DNA from: Thioflexithrix psekupsensis
GTDB lineage: Bacteria; Pseudomonadota; Gammaproteobacteria; Beggiatoales; Beggiatoaceae
DNA length: 64,000 nucleotides
Assembly: GCF_002149925.1 (NCBI RefSeq)
Contig: NZ_MSLT01000019.1
Location: 28,595 to 92,594, forward strand
Direction of reading: 5' to 3'
The position numbers were made by a program, and so were the translations under genes. The notes beneath the pieces were generated by a model. The model saw nothing but the letters and a program-made list of their open reading frames with translations, was not told where the DNA came from and made no database searches. Each line of letters starts with the position of its first letter. The stretch's first letter is position 1. Positions 17,727 to 27,308 of this stretch are shown here, one piece after another.

Positions 17727-19196
17727 CTAACGTTTCCAAAAAGCAGGCGTTAAAATAACCAGTAAAGTAAAGATTTCCAAACGTCCTAATAACATGGCAA
17801 AACTAGCCACCCATAATCCCGCATCATTAATTTCTTTAAAAGTAGAAGAAACCGCACCCAAACCCGGCCCCGTCATATTTAATGTCGCTGCAATTGCAGA
17901 AAAAGCAGTCAGCACATCTTCCCCCGTTAATGGGCCATCAAAAGCCACAAACATAAACACAAACGACAATAAAATAAAACTAATCATATACAAAAAAGCA
18001 AAGCCCCAAACCGCTTCCGCCACTTGATCCGACACTTTTTTATTATCAATTTTAACCGCAATAACCGCATTGGGATGAATTAAACGCATAATTTCCCGAA
18101 TAGCCTGCTTATAAAGTAAAATCACGCGAATAACACGAATTCCACCCGTCGTTGACCCCACACAACCGCCAATAAAACCTGTGCATAAAATTAACACGGG
18201 AAGTAATAACGGCCAATCTGCAAACCCCTCTAATCCATAGCCCGTACTGGAAATAACAGAAACCACATTAAACGCCGCATGACGAAAAGATTGCAATAAA
18301 TCATAACGCCCATGTGTCCATAAAATTAAAGCTGAAAAAATCACCAATCCCAATACAATTAAAAGAAAAACCCGAGTTTGCGTATCTTGCCAATATAAAT
18401 GTAAATCTAAACGCCGTCCCACATTAAAATGAATGGCAAAATTAAGACTGCCTAACAGCATAAAAAAAATGCAAATCGCTTCAATAATTGGACTGTTATA
18501 AAAACCTAAACTGGCATCACGGGTTGAAAATCCACCTGTAGATATAGTGCTATAGCTGTGACAAACCGCATCAAACGCATTCATGCCCGCCAACCAAAAA
18601 CTCAAGGCACACGCCAGCGTTAATAGCAAGTAAATGAACAATAAAGCCTTGGCAGTATTTTCTAAGCGTGGCGTTAATTTATCATCACGCATCGGCCCTG
18701 GCGTTTCTGCACGATAAAGCTGCATTCCCCCAATCCCTAACATCGGCAAAACAGCCACCGCTAAAACAATAACCCCCAACCCCCCTAACCATTGCAATTG
18801 TTGGCGATAATATAAAATAGAAGGTTCTAAATTATCTAAACCCACAATAACCGTTGCGCCCGTGGTGGTAAATCCAGAAACTGATTCAAAAACTGCCTGT
18901 GCAATATCTAATTCTAATTTGCTATCTAAATAGAAAGGTAACGCACTCACTAAACTTAATAAAATCCAAAAGCCAGAAACAATAATAAAACCATCATGCA
19001 AATGCAAATCTTTCTTTTGATTTCTCACAGGAAACCATAAACCAAACCCAATCCCAAACATGGTTGCCAATGCCGCTAAAAAAGTGTTTAATGCGCCATC
19101 TTCATGTAAAATAGACAAAAGAATGGGCGGCAATAAGGTTAAACTAAACGCAATGAGCAACAGCCCCATAATACGTTGTATTGAACTAAGGTGCAT
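17727..19196 (-). CDS. trkH: Trk potassium uptake system membrane subunit TrkH
   Basis: A 489-residue polytopic protein with the four membrane-pore-membrane repeats of the SKT superfamily. Selectivity-loop segments are visible: SGFTTTGATV, STISTGGFST, SVISSTGYG and TLNMTGPGLG. It forms the K+ channel of the Trk system and normally works with the NAD/ATP-gated regulator TrkA, which is not encoded next to it. It starts 6 nt after the ccmA stop, suggesting co-transcription from upstream. Length matches E. coli TrkH (483). Confidence 0.95.
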   Translation of the reverse strand: MHLSSIQRIMGLLLIAFSLTLLPPILLSILHEDGALNTFLAALATMFGIGFGLWFPVRNQKKDLHLHDGFIIVSGFWILLSLVSALPFYLDSKLELDIAQAVFESVSGFTTTGATVIVGLDNLEPSILYYRQQLQWLGGLGVIVLAVAVLPMLGIGGMQLYRAETPGPMRDDKLTPRLENTAKALLFIYLLLTLACALSFWLAGMNAFDAVCHSYSTISTGGFSTRDASLGFYNSPIIEAICIFFMLLGSLNFAIHFNVGRRLDLHLYWQDTQTRVFLLIVLGLVIFSALILWTHGRYDLLQSFRHAAFNVVSVISSTGYGLEGFADWPLLLPVLILCTGFIGGCVGSTTGGIRVIRVILLYKQAIREIMRLIHPNAVIAVKIDNKKVSDQVAEAVWGFAFLYMISFILLSFVFMFVAFDGPLTGEDVLTAFSAIAATLNMTGPGLGAVSSTFKEINDAGLWVASFAMLLGRLEIFTLLVILTPAFWKR

Positions 19197-19202
19197 AAAT
19201 AA

Positions 19203-19838
19203 TTATCCAAGAGACGCATTTAAATCTAAGGTTAATACGGGTGTTTTTGGACAATGCACAGGATGATGCGAAGTCAACACCACCAAACCGCCAGATTGCG
19301 CATGATTATCGATTAATTGTTCTAACATTTTAATGGCTGTTTTATCTAAAGAAGTAAATGGCTCGTCTAAAATCCATACTTGTGCCTGACGAACGAATAA
19401 ACGCGCTAATGCCACTCGCCGCTGTTGTCCTGCCGAAAGGGTGCGCGTTGGCACATCTTCAAAGCCATATAAGCCGAATTGAGCGAGGGCTTGTTCGTCG
19501 GAAATAGCCTGAGATTGAGCGGTTAAAGAACGAACGAAAGCCAGATTTTCTAAAGGCGTTAAATCCGCTTTAACACCGGGGTAATGACCCACATAAATTA
19601 ACTCACTGCGAAATTCGTTAGCTGCCCGTTCAATCGACTGCCCACACCACAAGACTTCTCCCTCTGAAGGCAGAGCCAAACCACATAAAATTCTTAATAA
19701 ACTGGTTTTACCGCTGCCATTACGGCCTTCAATTTGTAGAATTTCGCCCGCATGAACTTGAAATGACAACTGATCAAATAAAATCCGTTCATCTCGAATA
19801 CATTGTAGCTGTTGTCCAGCTAATACGGTTTTATTCAT
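19203..19838 (-). CDS. ccmA: CcmA-like heme exporter ATP-binding subunit
   Basis: A 211-residue single-domain ABC ATPase: Walker A EGRNGSGKTSLL, signature LSAGQQRRVALARL, Walker B VWILDEPFTSLD and a switch His in TSHHPV. The short length, the YVGHYPGVK segment and the GLALPSEGEV region are typical of CcmA, which drives heme chaperone release in system I cytochrome c maturation. The usual partners ccmB and ccmC are absent here; trkH follows instead. Either the other ccm genes lie elsewhere or this is a CcmA-like ATPase with another partner. The window's c-type cytochromes fit a system I organism. Confidence 0.8.
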   Translation of the reverse strand: MNKTVLAGQQLQCIRDERILFDQLSFQVHAGEILQIEGRNGSGKTSLLRILCGLALPSEGEVLWCGQSIERAANEFRSELIYVGHYPGVKADLTPLENLAFVRSLTAQSQAISDEQALAQFGLYGFEDVPTRTLSAGQQRRVALARLFVRQAQVWILDEPFTSLDKTAIKMLEQLIDNHAQSGGLVVLTSHHPVHCPKTPVLTLDLNASLG

Positions 19839-19908
19839 AAGAAAATTAACAACCTATTGTCCAGTGAGAATGGCGTAAAATTAACACTATTTTTAGAGTA
19901 AATGCTCA

Positions 19909-20217
19909 ATGAATGATAAAGCAACAATGCCAATTTTACAACACCGTTTTTTGAACGATGATTTTGCCACTTTATTAGAAAGTAATGAGGCTTTAGTATT
20001 GGAAGAATTAGCGAATTTAATTTTAGCAGGCGAATTGGAAATGAATCGACCTTTTGCTGATTTAATTGGTATCAATTATACTCGCCTGAAATGGTTTATT
20101 TATTGTCGTCGCCATAAATTACCATCGCCTCCAATTCGTCGTCATTGGGAAATGAAAAGAGCGACGCAATCCGAATTAGATTACGTACGCTCTTTATTGT
20201 CACACCCAGAAATTTGA
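19909..20217 (+). CDS. Small conserved hypothetical protein
   Basis: A 102-residue protein I do not recognise. It is predicted helical and moderately basic at the C-terminus (FIYCRRHKLPSPPIRRHWEMKR), without signal or membrane segment. The arrangement of a helix pair followed by a basic tract could bind nucleic acid, but no known motif is seen. It is divergent from ccmA, and its last 18 nt overlap convergently with the 3' end of the CopD-like gene. Codon use matches the neighbours, so it is likely real. Confidence 0.6.
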   Translation: MNDKATMPILQHRFLNDDFATLLESNEALVLEELANLILAGELEMNRPFADLIGINYTRLKWFIYCRRHKLPSPPIRRHWEMKRATQSELDYVRSLLSHPEI

Positions 20218-20706
20218 AGTAAAAATAGCACTGTACTTGCCAAAAACGGTCATGAGAATGATCAATAAACCCAATGTTAAATTAGTGGCAATGATCCAAC
20301 GAATTTGATTTAAATATTTCCCTCCCAAAGCCCAATTTTTGGCCAGTACAGATTGCTTAAATTTGCGATAAGGAGAAAAAAACAAATGGAGAAATAAAAC
20401 CATCATCACCAAGCCCAAAGTGAACATAATATGAACATGAATCTTTACCTCTCCCATTCCCCCATAATGGCGAATTAACCACAATCCACTGAGCAGAATT
20501 AATCCAATCGATAACCAAACCCAAAAAAAGAAACGAGAAAAAACACCAAGCCATAACGTTTGTCGCCATTCAGGTTCTAATAACTTTGCCGCCGCAGGGC
20601 GTAATGCCATATACGCGAAAAACATCCCACCCACCCAAATTAAACTAAAAATAAGATGCGATCCCAGCATTAATGGCAACAATAAAACGTCTATTTTCCC
20701 TGTCAT
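20200..20706 (-). CDS. Integral membrane protein, CopD-like
   Basis: A 168-residue protein with four predicted membrane helices (about 10-32, 50-72, 88-108, 140-160). Conserved histidines lie in helices 1 and 3 (GSHLIFSLIWVGGMFF and IHVHIMFTLG). That pattern resembles the CopD family, which is linked to copper resistance or to heme-binding membrane proteins. The HxxxxxxWVGG motif in the first helix is the best evidence. It lies 27 nt downstream of rep on the same strand, though no functional link is known. The CopD versus related DUF assignment is uncertain. Confidence 0.65.
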   Translation of the reverse strand: MTGKIDVLLLPLMLGSHLIFSLIWVGGMFFAYMALRPAAAKLLEPEWRQTLWLGVFSRFFFWVWLSIGLILLSGLWLIRHYGGMGEVKIHVHIMFTLGLVMMVLFLHLFFSPYRKFKQSVLAKNWALGGKYLNQIRWIIATNLTLGLLIILMTVFGKYSAIFTSNFWV

Positions 20707-20733
20707 TGCGGATTCCTCTCTGTTGAAATAAGG

Positions 20734-22743
20734 CTATTTAGCCAATAATTGTCTTAATTGATTTAAATAAGCTGTGCCAGTGGCTTTTCTCTCACTTTCT
20801 GAGATTTTCGTTTCAAATCCATGTCCTTCCCATTGCACTTCATTTTGCGGTAATTCTTGTAAAAATCGGCTCGGTTCACAAATAACGAATTCACTGTGAC
20901 GTTTGCGTCGCTTTGCCAGCGTCATAATGAGCCATTTTTGCGCACGGGTAATGCCGACATAAGCCAAACGCCGTTCTTCTTCAAGGCTGGCATTATCTTG
21001 GCTGTTGTAATGAGGCAAAATATTTTCTTCCATTCCCACTAAAAAAACATAAGGAAATTCTAAACCTTTTGCTGCATGTAAGGTCATCATTGATACGCCT
21101 AATTGGGTTTTTTCTTCATTTTGCTTTTCTAAAATATCAGACAGCATAAAATGATTCAAAATATCTGATAAATTTTTACCTTGTTCTTGCTGCAATCGTT
21201 GCAACCAATCTATTAATTCTTCTATATTTTGCATTCGACGCGCCGCAGTGCGTTTATCAGAACACGTTTCTAACAACCATTGTTCATAGCCAATATCTGC
21301 AATTAATTCTCTGGCAATTAAGGCAGGATTTTCTTTTTGACTGCGTTCAGAAAAATATCCTAACCAACGGGTAAATTTTTGCAATCGTTGATAACTATTT
21401 TCCGTTAATTGTTGTGCCAATCCCACTTCAAAACTGGCTTGAAATAAACTGGCATGACGTTGTTGGGCATAATGGCTTAATTTTTGTAAAGTATTGCTGC
21501 CTAATTCGCGCCGCGGCACATTGGCAATGCGTAAAAAAGCGGCATCATCGCGTGGATTTACTAACAGCCGTAAATAAGACATAATGTCTTTAATTTCGGC
21601 GCGGCTAAAAAACGATGTGCCACCGCTTAATTGATAAGGAATTTGATGTTGACGAAACAGCGTTTCAAAAATTTTTGCTTGATGATTGCTGCGATATAAC
21701 ACGGCATAATCTTGATAAGCGGTGCGATGTTGAAATTGATGTTTTAACAGCTCAGAAACCACCCGCTCGGCTTCTTTCTGCTCATCCTGAGTGACGATAA
21801 TGCGCAACGTTTGTCCGCGTCCTTTATCGCTCCATAATTTTTTATTAAACACATGGGGATTATGCGCAATTAAATGATTGGCTGCACTTAAAATCGCATT
21901 GCTAGAACGGTAATTTTGTTCTAATTTAATCACCGTTAATTGAGGATAATCTTGAGCCAATTGGGCTAAATTTTCAGGGCGCGCTCCCCGCCACGCATAA
22001 ATCGATTGATCATCATCACCCACGACGGTAAAAGTAGCTTGTTTGCCCGCTAATAATTTCACCAATTCATATTGGCAATAATTGGTATCTTGATATTCAT
22101 CTACCAATAAATAACGCAATTTATTTTGCCAACGCATTAAGACTTCTGGATGTGCTTTAAATAATTGCACAGGCAATAAAATTAAATCATCAAAATCCAG
22201 CGCATTATAAGATTTTAACAAGGATTGATAACGATCATAAAAATAAGCCGCTTCTTCTGACTTTTCATCATCGACTTGTTGCATGGCTTGATCGGGTGTG
22301 ATTAAATTATTTTTCCAAAAACTAATTTGTCCTTGATAAAAATTTAACAAATCGGCGTTAATTTTCTCTCCTTTTTGTCCTAATTCTTTCAATAAAGACT
22401 GACAGTCTTGCGGATCGAGAATCGAAAAATTATTTTTATAGGCTAAGGCTTTAATATCGCGCTGTAAAATAGTTAAACCCAAATGATGAAACGTAGAAAT
22501 TAATACCTCATTTTGTTTCTGCATTAACGCATTAACTCGTGCTTTCATTTCTCTAGCGGCTTTATTGGTAAAAGTGACCGCAATAATTTGTTCAGGCGCG
22601 ATTCCTTGCTGGCGAATGAGCCACATTATTTTAGTGGTAATGACCCGCGTTTTACCACTGCCCGCGCCCGCTAAAACCAGCAGGGGACCTTGCGTATGGC
22701 GCACAGCGGCTTGTTGTTGAGGATTTAATTCATTGAGTTGCAT
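20734..22743 (-). CDS. rep: ATP-dependent DNA helicase Rep
   Basis: A 669-residue superfamily 1A 3'-5' helicase, close to the 673 residues of E. coli Rep. Motifs in order: Q motif LNPQQQAAVRH, motif I AGAGSGKTRVI, Ia VTFTNKAAREM, II VDEYQDTN, III DDDQSIYAWRGA, IV QNYRSS, V TLHAAKGLEF and VI RRLAYVGITRAQ. Rep removes proteins ahead of replication forks and aids restart. The N-terminus and length favour Rep over UvrD or PcrA. The gene is divergent from osmC across a 169-nt gap. Confidence 0.93.
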   Translation of the reverse strand: MQLNELNPQQQAAVRHTQGPLLVLAGAGSGKTRVITTKIMWLIRQQGIAPEQIIAVTFTNKAAREMKARVNALMQKQNEVLISTFHHLGLTILQRDIKALAYKNNFSILDPQDCQSLLKELGQKGEKINADLLNFYQGQISFWKNNLITPDQAMQQVDDEKSEEAAYFYDRYQSLLKSYNALDFDDLILLPVQLFKAHPEVLMRWQNKLRYLLVDEYQDTNYCQYELVKLLAGKQATFTVVGDDDQSIYAWRGARPENLAQLAQDYPQLTVIKLEQNYRSSNAILSAANHLIAHNPHVFNKKLWSDKGRGQTLRIIVTQDEQKEAERVVSELLKHQFQHRTAYQDYAVLYRSNHQAKIFETLFRQHQIPYQLSGGTSFFSRAEIKDIMSYLRLLVNPRDDAAFLRIANVPRRELGSNTLQKLSHYAQQRHASLFQASFEVGLAQQLTENSYQRLQKFTRWLGYFSERSQKENPALIARELIADIGYEQWLLETCSDKRTAARRMQNIEELIDWLQRLQQEQGKNLSDILNHFMLSDILEKQNEEKTQLGVSMMTLHAAKGLEFPYVFLVGMEENILPHYNSQDNASLEEERRLAYVGITRAQKWLIMTLAKRRKRHSEFVICEPSRFLQELPQNEVQWEGHGFETKISESERKATGTAYLNQLRQLLAK

Positions 22744-22912
22744 CGCATTTTACTACTTGATTATTCACACACAGGCGCATAAAGTGGGCTATTATCGCAC
22801 ATTTGCTCAGTCAACCTAAGTAGTAAATTCATTTTTTCCTCTTTTTTAATCATTTTTTATTGCGTTAATTTGCTATCATTTAGCTTTTTTCTCAACCTAA
22901 CAAAAGGATTTT

Positions 22913-23371
22913 ATGATGTCAGAACATCGTGCTTATATTGAATGGCGTGCTAATGAAACTGATTTTATTGCTTTTACGCCAGAGGGTTATTCTCGTGATC
23001 ACCAAGTGACATTTCCCAATGGAGAAATGATTCATGGTTCTTCGGCGGTGGATTATTTTGGCAGCGAGCAATGTGTTGATCCTGAAAGTTTATTAGCGGC
23101 TGCTTTATCCAGTTGTCACATGCTGACTTTTTTAGCCATTGCGAATAAACAGAAATTGCGCGTGTTAAATTATCGAGATAACGCCATTGCCGAATTGGGT
23201 AAAAATGCACAAGGAAAAATGGCAGTGACTAAAATTATTCTGCATCCTAAAGTTGAATTCGATACGCTTAATCCTCCCGATGCAAAAACATTAGCCACGA
23301 TGCACGAACGCGCCCATAAAGCCTGTTTTATTGCCAATTCTATTTCGGCTGAAGTAGAAATTGCAGAGTAA
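22913..23371 (+). CDS. OsmC-family peroxiredoxin
   Basis: A 152-residue OsmC/Ohr-fold protein. Both redox cysteines are present: Cys68 in ALSSCHMLT and Cys138 in HKACFIANS. These proteins reduce organic hydroperoxides using lipoylated or small-thiol partners. An AAGGA ribosome site sits 5 nt before the first of two adjacent ATG codons. Subfamily (OsmC, Ohr or YhfA-like) is not clear. It is followed by a large inverted repeat and then the patatin gene on the same strand. Confidence 0.88.
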   Translation: MMSEHRAYIEWRANETDFIAFTPEGYSRDHQVTFPNGEMIHGSSAVDYFGSEQCVDPESLLAAALSSCHMLTFLAIANKQKLRVLNYRDNAIAELGKNAQGKMAVTKIILHPKVEFDTLNPPDAKTLATMHERAHKACFIANSISAEVEIAE

Positions 23372-23383
23372 TTGTTAATGTGG

Positions 23384-23434
23384 CATAAAGTACATTGTTT
23401 TCATGCTAGAATAAAAGCAGCAATGTACTTTATG
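23384..23434. repeat. 14-bp perfect inverted repeat downstream of osmC
   Basis: CATAAAGTACATTG and CAATGTACTTTATG are perfect complements separated by 23 nt. The structure ends 18 nt before the patatin-family start. No T-run follows, so it is not an ordinary terminator. A leader RNA structure or protein-binding dyad is possible. Confidence 0.8.
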
Positions 23435-23452
23435 AGAATGGATTAAGAAAAA

Positions 23453-25726
23453 ATGAAAAATTATCGGCAATGGACAAGGATTTTTTTATGTTATTTCTGG
23501 CTATTTATTCCTGCGTTCAGTTTGGCTAATGAAATTATTATTAATCGCTTAGATATTAGCCCTGAAACAACAAGCAGCAAACGCGCTAAAATAGGCGTGG
23601 CTTTATCTGGCGGCGGAGCGCGTGGTTTGGCGCATGTGGGCGTGTTGCAAGCCTTAGAAGAACTGCGCATTCCCGTCGATTACATTGCAGGCACGAGCAT
23701 GGGCAGCATTGTGGGCGGTTTATACGCGATTGGTTTAACCGCCGAAGAATTAACCGATTTAGCCGCAGAACAAATTCAATGGACAACCTTATTAGATAAT
23801 CAAATTGAGCGCAGTTCTTTAGCCTATCGTGAGAAACAAAATCAACAACGTTTCTTAGAATTAGAATTGGGTTATAGTCAAAATGGCTTTAGTGTTCCTT
23901 CGGGATTTATTAATGCCCAAGAATTACTAGCCGAATTAATTATGCTCACAGATGGCATTCACATTGATTTTAAGCAATTACCCATTCCATTTGCAGCCGT
24001 GGCGACGGATTTAAATGCCGCAAAACCTTATTTATTAGAACAAGGTGATTTAGCGATGGCATTACGGGCTTCAATGGCGGTGCCTTTTGCTTTTTCTCCT
24101 GTTGAGATTGATGGAAAATTATTAGTTGATGGGGGCATTTTAAATAATATTCCTGTTGATGTGGTGCGCGATATGGGAGCGAATATTGTGATTGCGATTA
24201 ATATTGAAACGCCTTTATCACAATTAGCTGCGAATAGCTCTTTTATTTCTGTTACTGAACAAACGATTTATGCGGCATTATTACGTAACAGCCAAGAAGC
24301 TTTACAAAAAGCAGATGTGGTTGTCATGCCTAATTTAGAAGGTTTTACTTCTACTGATTTTGTTAAAGCAAAAGCGTTAATGGCAGCAGGTTATCAAGCC
24401 ATTATGGACAAAGCCGCTTTATTGCAATTATTATCTTTATCTCCTGCCGATTATGCCGCGCATTTAGCACAACGACAACAAAAAAAACCTGATTTACATC
24501 AAGTAATTAAGCCAAGCTTTATTGAATTTACAGGCCAGCAGCGCACACCGAATGATGTTTTAGAAAAACAAGTGAATCATTTATTAGATAAGCCCTTAGA
24601 TTCTTCTGAATTAAAAACAGTATTAAACCGTTTAATGACATTTAAAGATTTAACCCAAGTTTCTTATCGTGTGGTGCAAAGGAATGGAGAATCAGGTTTA
24701 ATTTTTGATGTGCAAGAGAAATCATGGGGGCCGAATTATTTTCGCTTTGGTTTAAACGCGGCAACCACTTTTGATGATAAAATTGAATTCACGGCATTAT
24801 TGCGTCATGAGCGATTAAATATTGGCGATTTCTCAGGGGAATGGATTAATGAATTTACCATTGGTGGCGATTATCAATATTATACTGAATATTATCAGCC
24901 ATTAATGATTAATCAACGTTTTTTTCTTAAACCTTATGGTAAAATTGGTCGTTATTTTAAAGATGGTTATGAAGCCCATCAATTAATTGGTGAATATGAT
25001 TTACGGCGTTGGCAATTAGGTGTAGATATAGGAATGAATATTGATAATGTGGCGCAAGTTTTAACGGGATTGCGTTATCAAGATTTAACCGCTCGTTTGC
25101 GCGTGGGCAATTCTCCAGATTTACATGTTGGCAACACACAACAAGCAGGTTGGCATTTGCGTTTTGATTATGATGATTTAGATCATCGAGTATTTGCTAA
25201 AGAAGGCAGTCAATTACATTTTCATGCAGTGGCTTATGATGATGCCATTGCAGGGGATTTAGATTATCATAAATTGGTTTTTTATGGACGACATCATTGG
25301 CCAATTAATGAGCGGCGGGTTTTATTTTCTGAAATCACATTAGGAACTTTCTTAAAATCAGACCCTCCTTTTTATGATCGTTTTAGTATTGGTGGCAGTG
25401 ATGGTTTAGCAGGATTTTCTACTCATGAAATTTCAGGACAGCACGCCATGTTATTGCGTTTTGGCGGCATATTAAATCCACCTTTTTTATCGGAATATTT
25501 ACCCGGAGAAGTGCGCTTATTATCTTTAATTCATGCGGGTAATGTTTGGGATAATTATAAAGAAATTAGCTTAAATGATTTGCGTTATGGCGGCAGTATT
25601 GCGCTGTTATGGGATACGCGATTAGGAGCGGTTTTTGCGGGCATGGGTTATACAAAAGGGGGCGACATCCGCTTTTTTCTTAATCTGGGTAATTTGTATT
25701 TACGAGGTTTTGAATTTGATGGTTAA
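23453..25726 (+). CDS. Patatin-like phospholipase with POTRA and outer-membrane barrel (PlpD-like)
   Basis: A 757-residue exported protein. After a signal peptide (cleavage near residue 26) comes a patatin domain with oxyanion loop SGGGARG (52-58), nucleophile elbow GTSMG with Ser82 and catalytic Asp226 in DGGILNN. A POTRA-like segment (about 365-430) and a BamA/TpsB-type 16-strand barrel (about 430-757) ending in aromatic F-DG follow. This layout is that of type Vd secretion (Pseudomonas PlpD), in which the lipase is exported through its own barrel. The substrate is probably membrane phospholipid. murI starts inside its last codons, so the two genes are translationally linked. Confidence 0.92.
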   Translation: MKNYRQWTRIFLCYFWLFIPAFSLANEIIINRLDISPETTSSKRAKIGVALSGGGARGLAHVGVLQALEELRIPVDYIAGTSMGSIVGGLYAIGLTAEELTDLAAEQIQWTTLLDNQIERSSLAYREKQNQQRFLELELGYSQNGFSVPSGFINAQELLAELIMLTDGIHIDFKQLPIPFAAVATDLNAAKPYLLEQGDLAMALRASMAVPFAFSPVEIDGKLLVDGGILNNIPVDVVRDMGANIVIAINIETPLSQLAANSSFISVTEQTIYAALLRNSQEALQKADVVVMPNLEGFTSTDFVKAKALMAAGYQAIMDKAALLQLLSLSPADYAAHLAQRQQKKPDLHQVIKPSFIEFTGQQRTPNDVLEKQVNHLLDKPLDSSELKTVLNRLMTFKDLTQVSYRVVQRNGESGLIFDVQEKSWGPNYFRFGLNAATTFDDKIEFTALLRHERLNIGDFSGEWINEFTIGGDYQYYTEYYQPLMINQRFFLKPYGKIGRYFKDGYEAHQLIGEYDLRRWQLGVDIGMNIDNVAQVLTGLRYQDLTARLRVGNSPDLHVGNTQQAGWHLRFDYDDLDHRVFAKEGSQLHFHAVAYDDAIAGDLDYHKLVFYGRHHWPINERRVLFSEITLGTFLKSDPPFYDRFSIGGSDGLAGFSTHEISGQHAMLLRFGGILNPPFLSEYLPGEVRLLSLIHAGNVWDNYKEISLNDLRYGGSIALLWDTRLGAVFAGMGYTKGGDIRFFLNLGNLYLRGFEFDG

Positions 25727-26537
25727 AGTAAAGCCTCCCCTGTCTGTATTGGTATTCGATTCTGGTGTGGGTGGTTTGAGTATTGTGCAGGCCTTGCGTG
25801 AATCGATGCCGACTTTAACGTTAAGCTATCTTGCTGATAATGCAGGCTTTCCTTATGGTGTATGGGCGGAACAGGATTTAATTGAGCGGGTTTATCGGGT
25901 GTTGTCTTCCGTAGTAGAACAGGTGCAACCCTGTTTAATTGTGGTCGCTTGCAATACAGCAAGCACGGTGGCCCTGCCGAAATTACGCGCTACATTGTCT
26001 ATTCCTGTCGTTGGTGTCGTACCTGCGATTAAACCTGCGGCGCAATTAAGTCAAAATAAAGTGATTGGCTTATTGGGAACGCCCGGCACTGTTTCGCGTC
26101 ATTACACGGGACAATTAATTGCTCAATTCGCGGCACATTGCCAAATTATTCGCGTCGGCAGTGTGGAATTGGTGCATTTAGCAGAACAGCATTTACGCGG
26201 CGAAATCATTCCCCTAGATTCAATGGCGACTATTTTGCGTCCTTTTAAAGAACATTCCGCTTTAGATGTGATTGTTTTAGCCTGTACTCATTTTCCTTTA
26301 TTACGGGATTTTTTATTGGAAACATTACCCAAATCCATTCAATTAATTGATTCAGGCCAAGCCATTGCAGCACGAGTAAAACATTTATTATTACATCATG
26401 GTTGGACATTACCCGAACAAATTGCGCCCCATCAAACCGTTTTTTTTACGCAACAAACCGATAATATAATGGCTTTAATTCCTGCTTTATCTCAATTTGG
26501 ATTTAATGAGATTCGGATTTGTGCAATTCCTGTTTAA
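25719..26537 (+). CDS. murI: Glutamate racemase
   Basis: Interconverts L- and D-glutamate to supply D-Glu for peptidoglycan. The 272-residue form from ATG 25719 is chosen over an upstream in-frame start at 25635 because it begins at the family N-terminus, with FDSGVGGLS 13 residues in; a GAGG lies 11 nt upstream. Catalytic cysteines are in VACNTAST and LACTHFPLL, and the Asp is in the DSGVGG motif. The start overlaps the patatin gene by 8 nt. Length is close to E. coli MurI (285). Confidence 0.95.
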   Translation: MVKVKPPLSVLVFDSGVGGLSIVQALRESMPTLTLSYLADNAGFPYGVWAEQDLIERVYRVLSSVVEQVQPCLIVVACNTASTVALPKLRATLSIPVVGVVPAIKPAAQLSQNKVIGLLGTPGTVSRHYTGQLIAQFAAHCQIIRVGSVELVHLAEQHLRGEIIPLDSMATILRPFKEHSALDVIVLACTHFPLLRDFLLETLPKSIQLIDSGQAIAARVKHLLLHHGWTLPEQIAPHQTVFFTQQTDNIMALIPALSQFGFNEIRICAIPV

Positions 26538-26549
26538 AAGGATTTTTTT

Positions 26550-27308
26550 ATGCCGATATTTGAACCCAAAACAAACACGGATAAATTATATGCGCAGCCT
26601 TTGGCACAAATCGATAAATTTCAGTTTGATGCGCAAGTGGCCGCGGTTTTTGAGGATATGATCAGCCGCTCCGTGCCGGGTTATGCCTGCTTAGTGCCGA
26701 TGATGGCGATGTTGGCCGCACGTTATGCGCAAAATGACAGTTATATTTATGATTTGGGTTGTTCTTTAGGAACAATTACGCTGGCTATTGATCAACAATT
26801 AGCGGCATTTAACTTGTCTAATATTAAATTAATTGCCATTGATAATGCCGCCGCCATGATTGAACAATGTCAAAAAAATGCAGCCACTTTCTCGCTCACA
26901 CATTCGGTTGAATTTATTTGTGCGGATATTCGAGAGATTAAGATTGAAAAAGCCTCTGCGGTGGTGTTAAATTTTACTTTGCAATTTATTACGCCTGCGG
27001 ATCGTTGGATATTATTAAAACGCATTTATGACGGAATGCAAAGCGGAGCCGTTTTGATTTTATCAGAAAAAATTACTTTTGCCGATCCAGATATAGCCGA
27101 TAAAATGGTCGATTTACACCATGCGTTTAAACAAGCCAATGGCTATTCTTTATTAGAAATTAATCAAAAACGCACCGCGTTAGAACAAGTATTAATTCCA
27201 GATACTTTATTAGAACATCAACATCGTTTAACCGAAATTGGTTTTAAAGGTGTCATGTTATGGTTTCAATGTTTTAATTTTATTTCGTTATTGGCATGGA
27301 AAAATTAA
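26550..27308 (+). CDS. cmoA: Carboxy-SAM synthase CmoA
   Basis: Converts SAM and prephenate to carboxy-S-adenosylmethionine for tRNA wobble uridine modification. The 252-residue product has the class I methyltransferase motif DLGCSLGT with family-specific flanks (VPGYACLVPMMAMLAARY, VVLNFTLQFI, LSEKITF). AAGGA lies 7 nt before the start. It overlaps cmoB by 13 nt, the conserved cmoAB arrangement, and begins 12 nt after murI, so murI-cmoA-cmoB are probably one transcript. Confidence 0.97.
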   Translation: MPIFEPKTNTDKLYAQPLAQIDKFQFDAQVAAVFEDMISRSVPGYACLVPMMAMLAARYAQNDSYIYDLGCSLGTITLAIDQQLAAFNLSNIKLIAIDNAAAMIEQCQKNAATFSLTHSVEFICADIREIKIEKASAVVLNFTLQFITPADRWILLKRIYDGMQSGAVLILSEKITFADPDIADKMVDLHHAFKQANGYSLLEINQKRTALEQVLIPDTLLEHQHRLTEIGFKGVMLWFQCFNFISLLAWKN

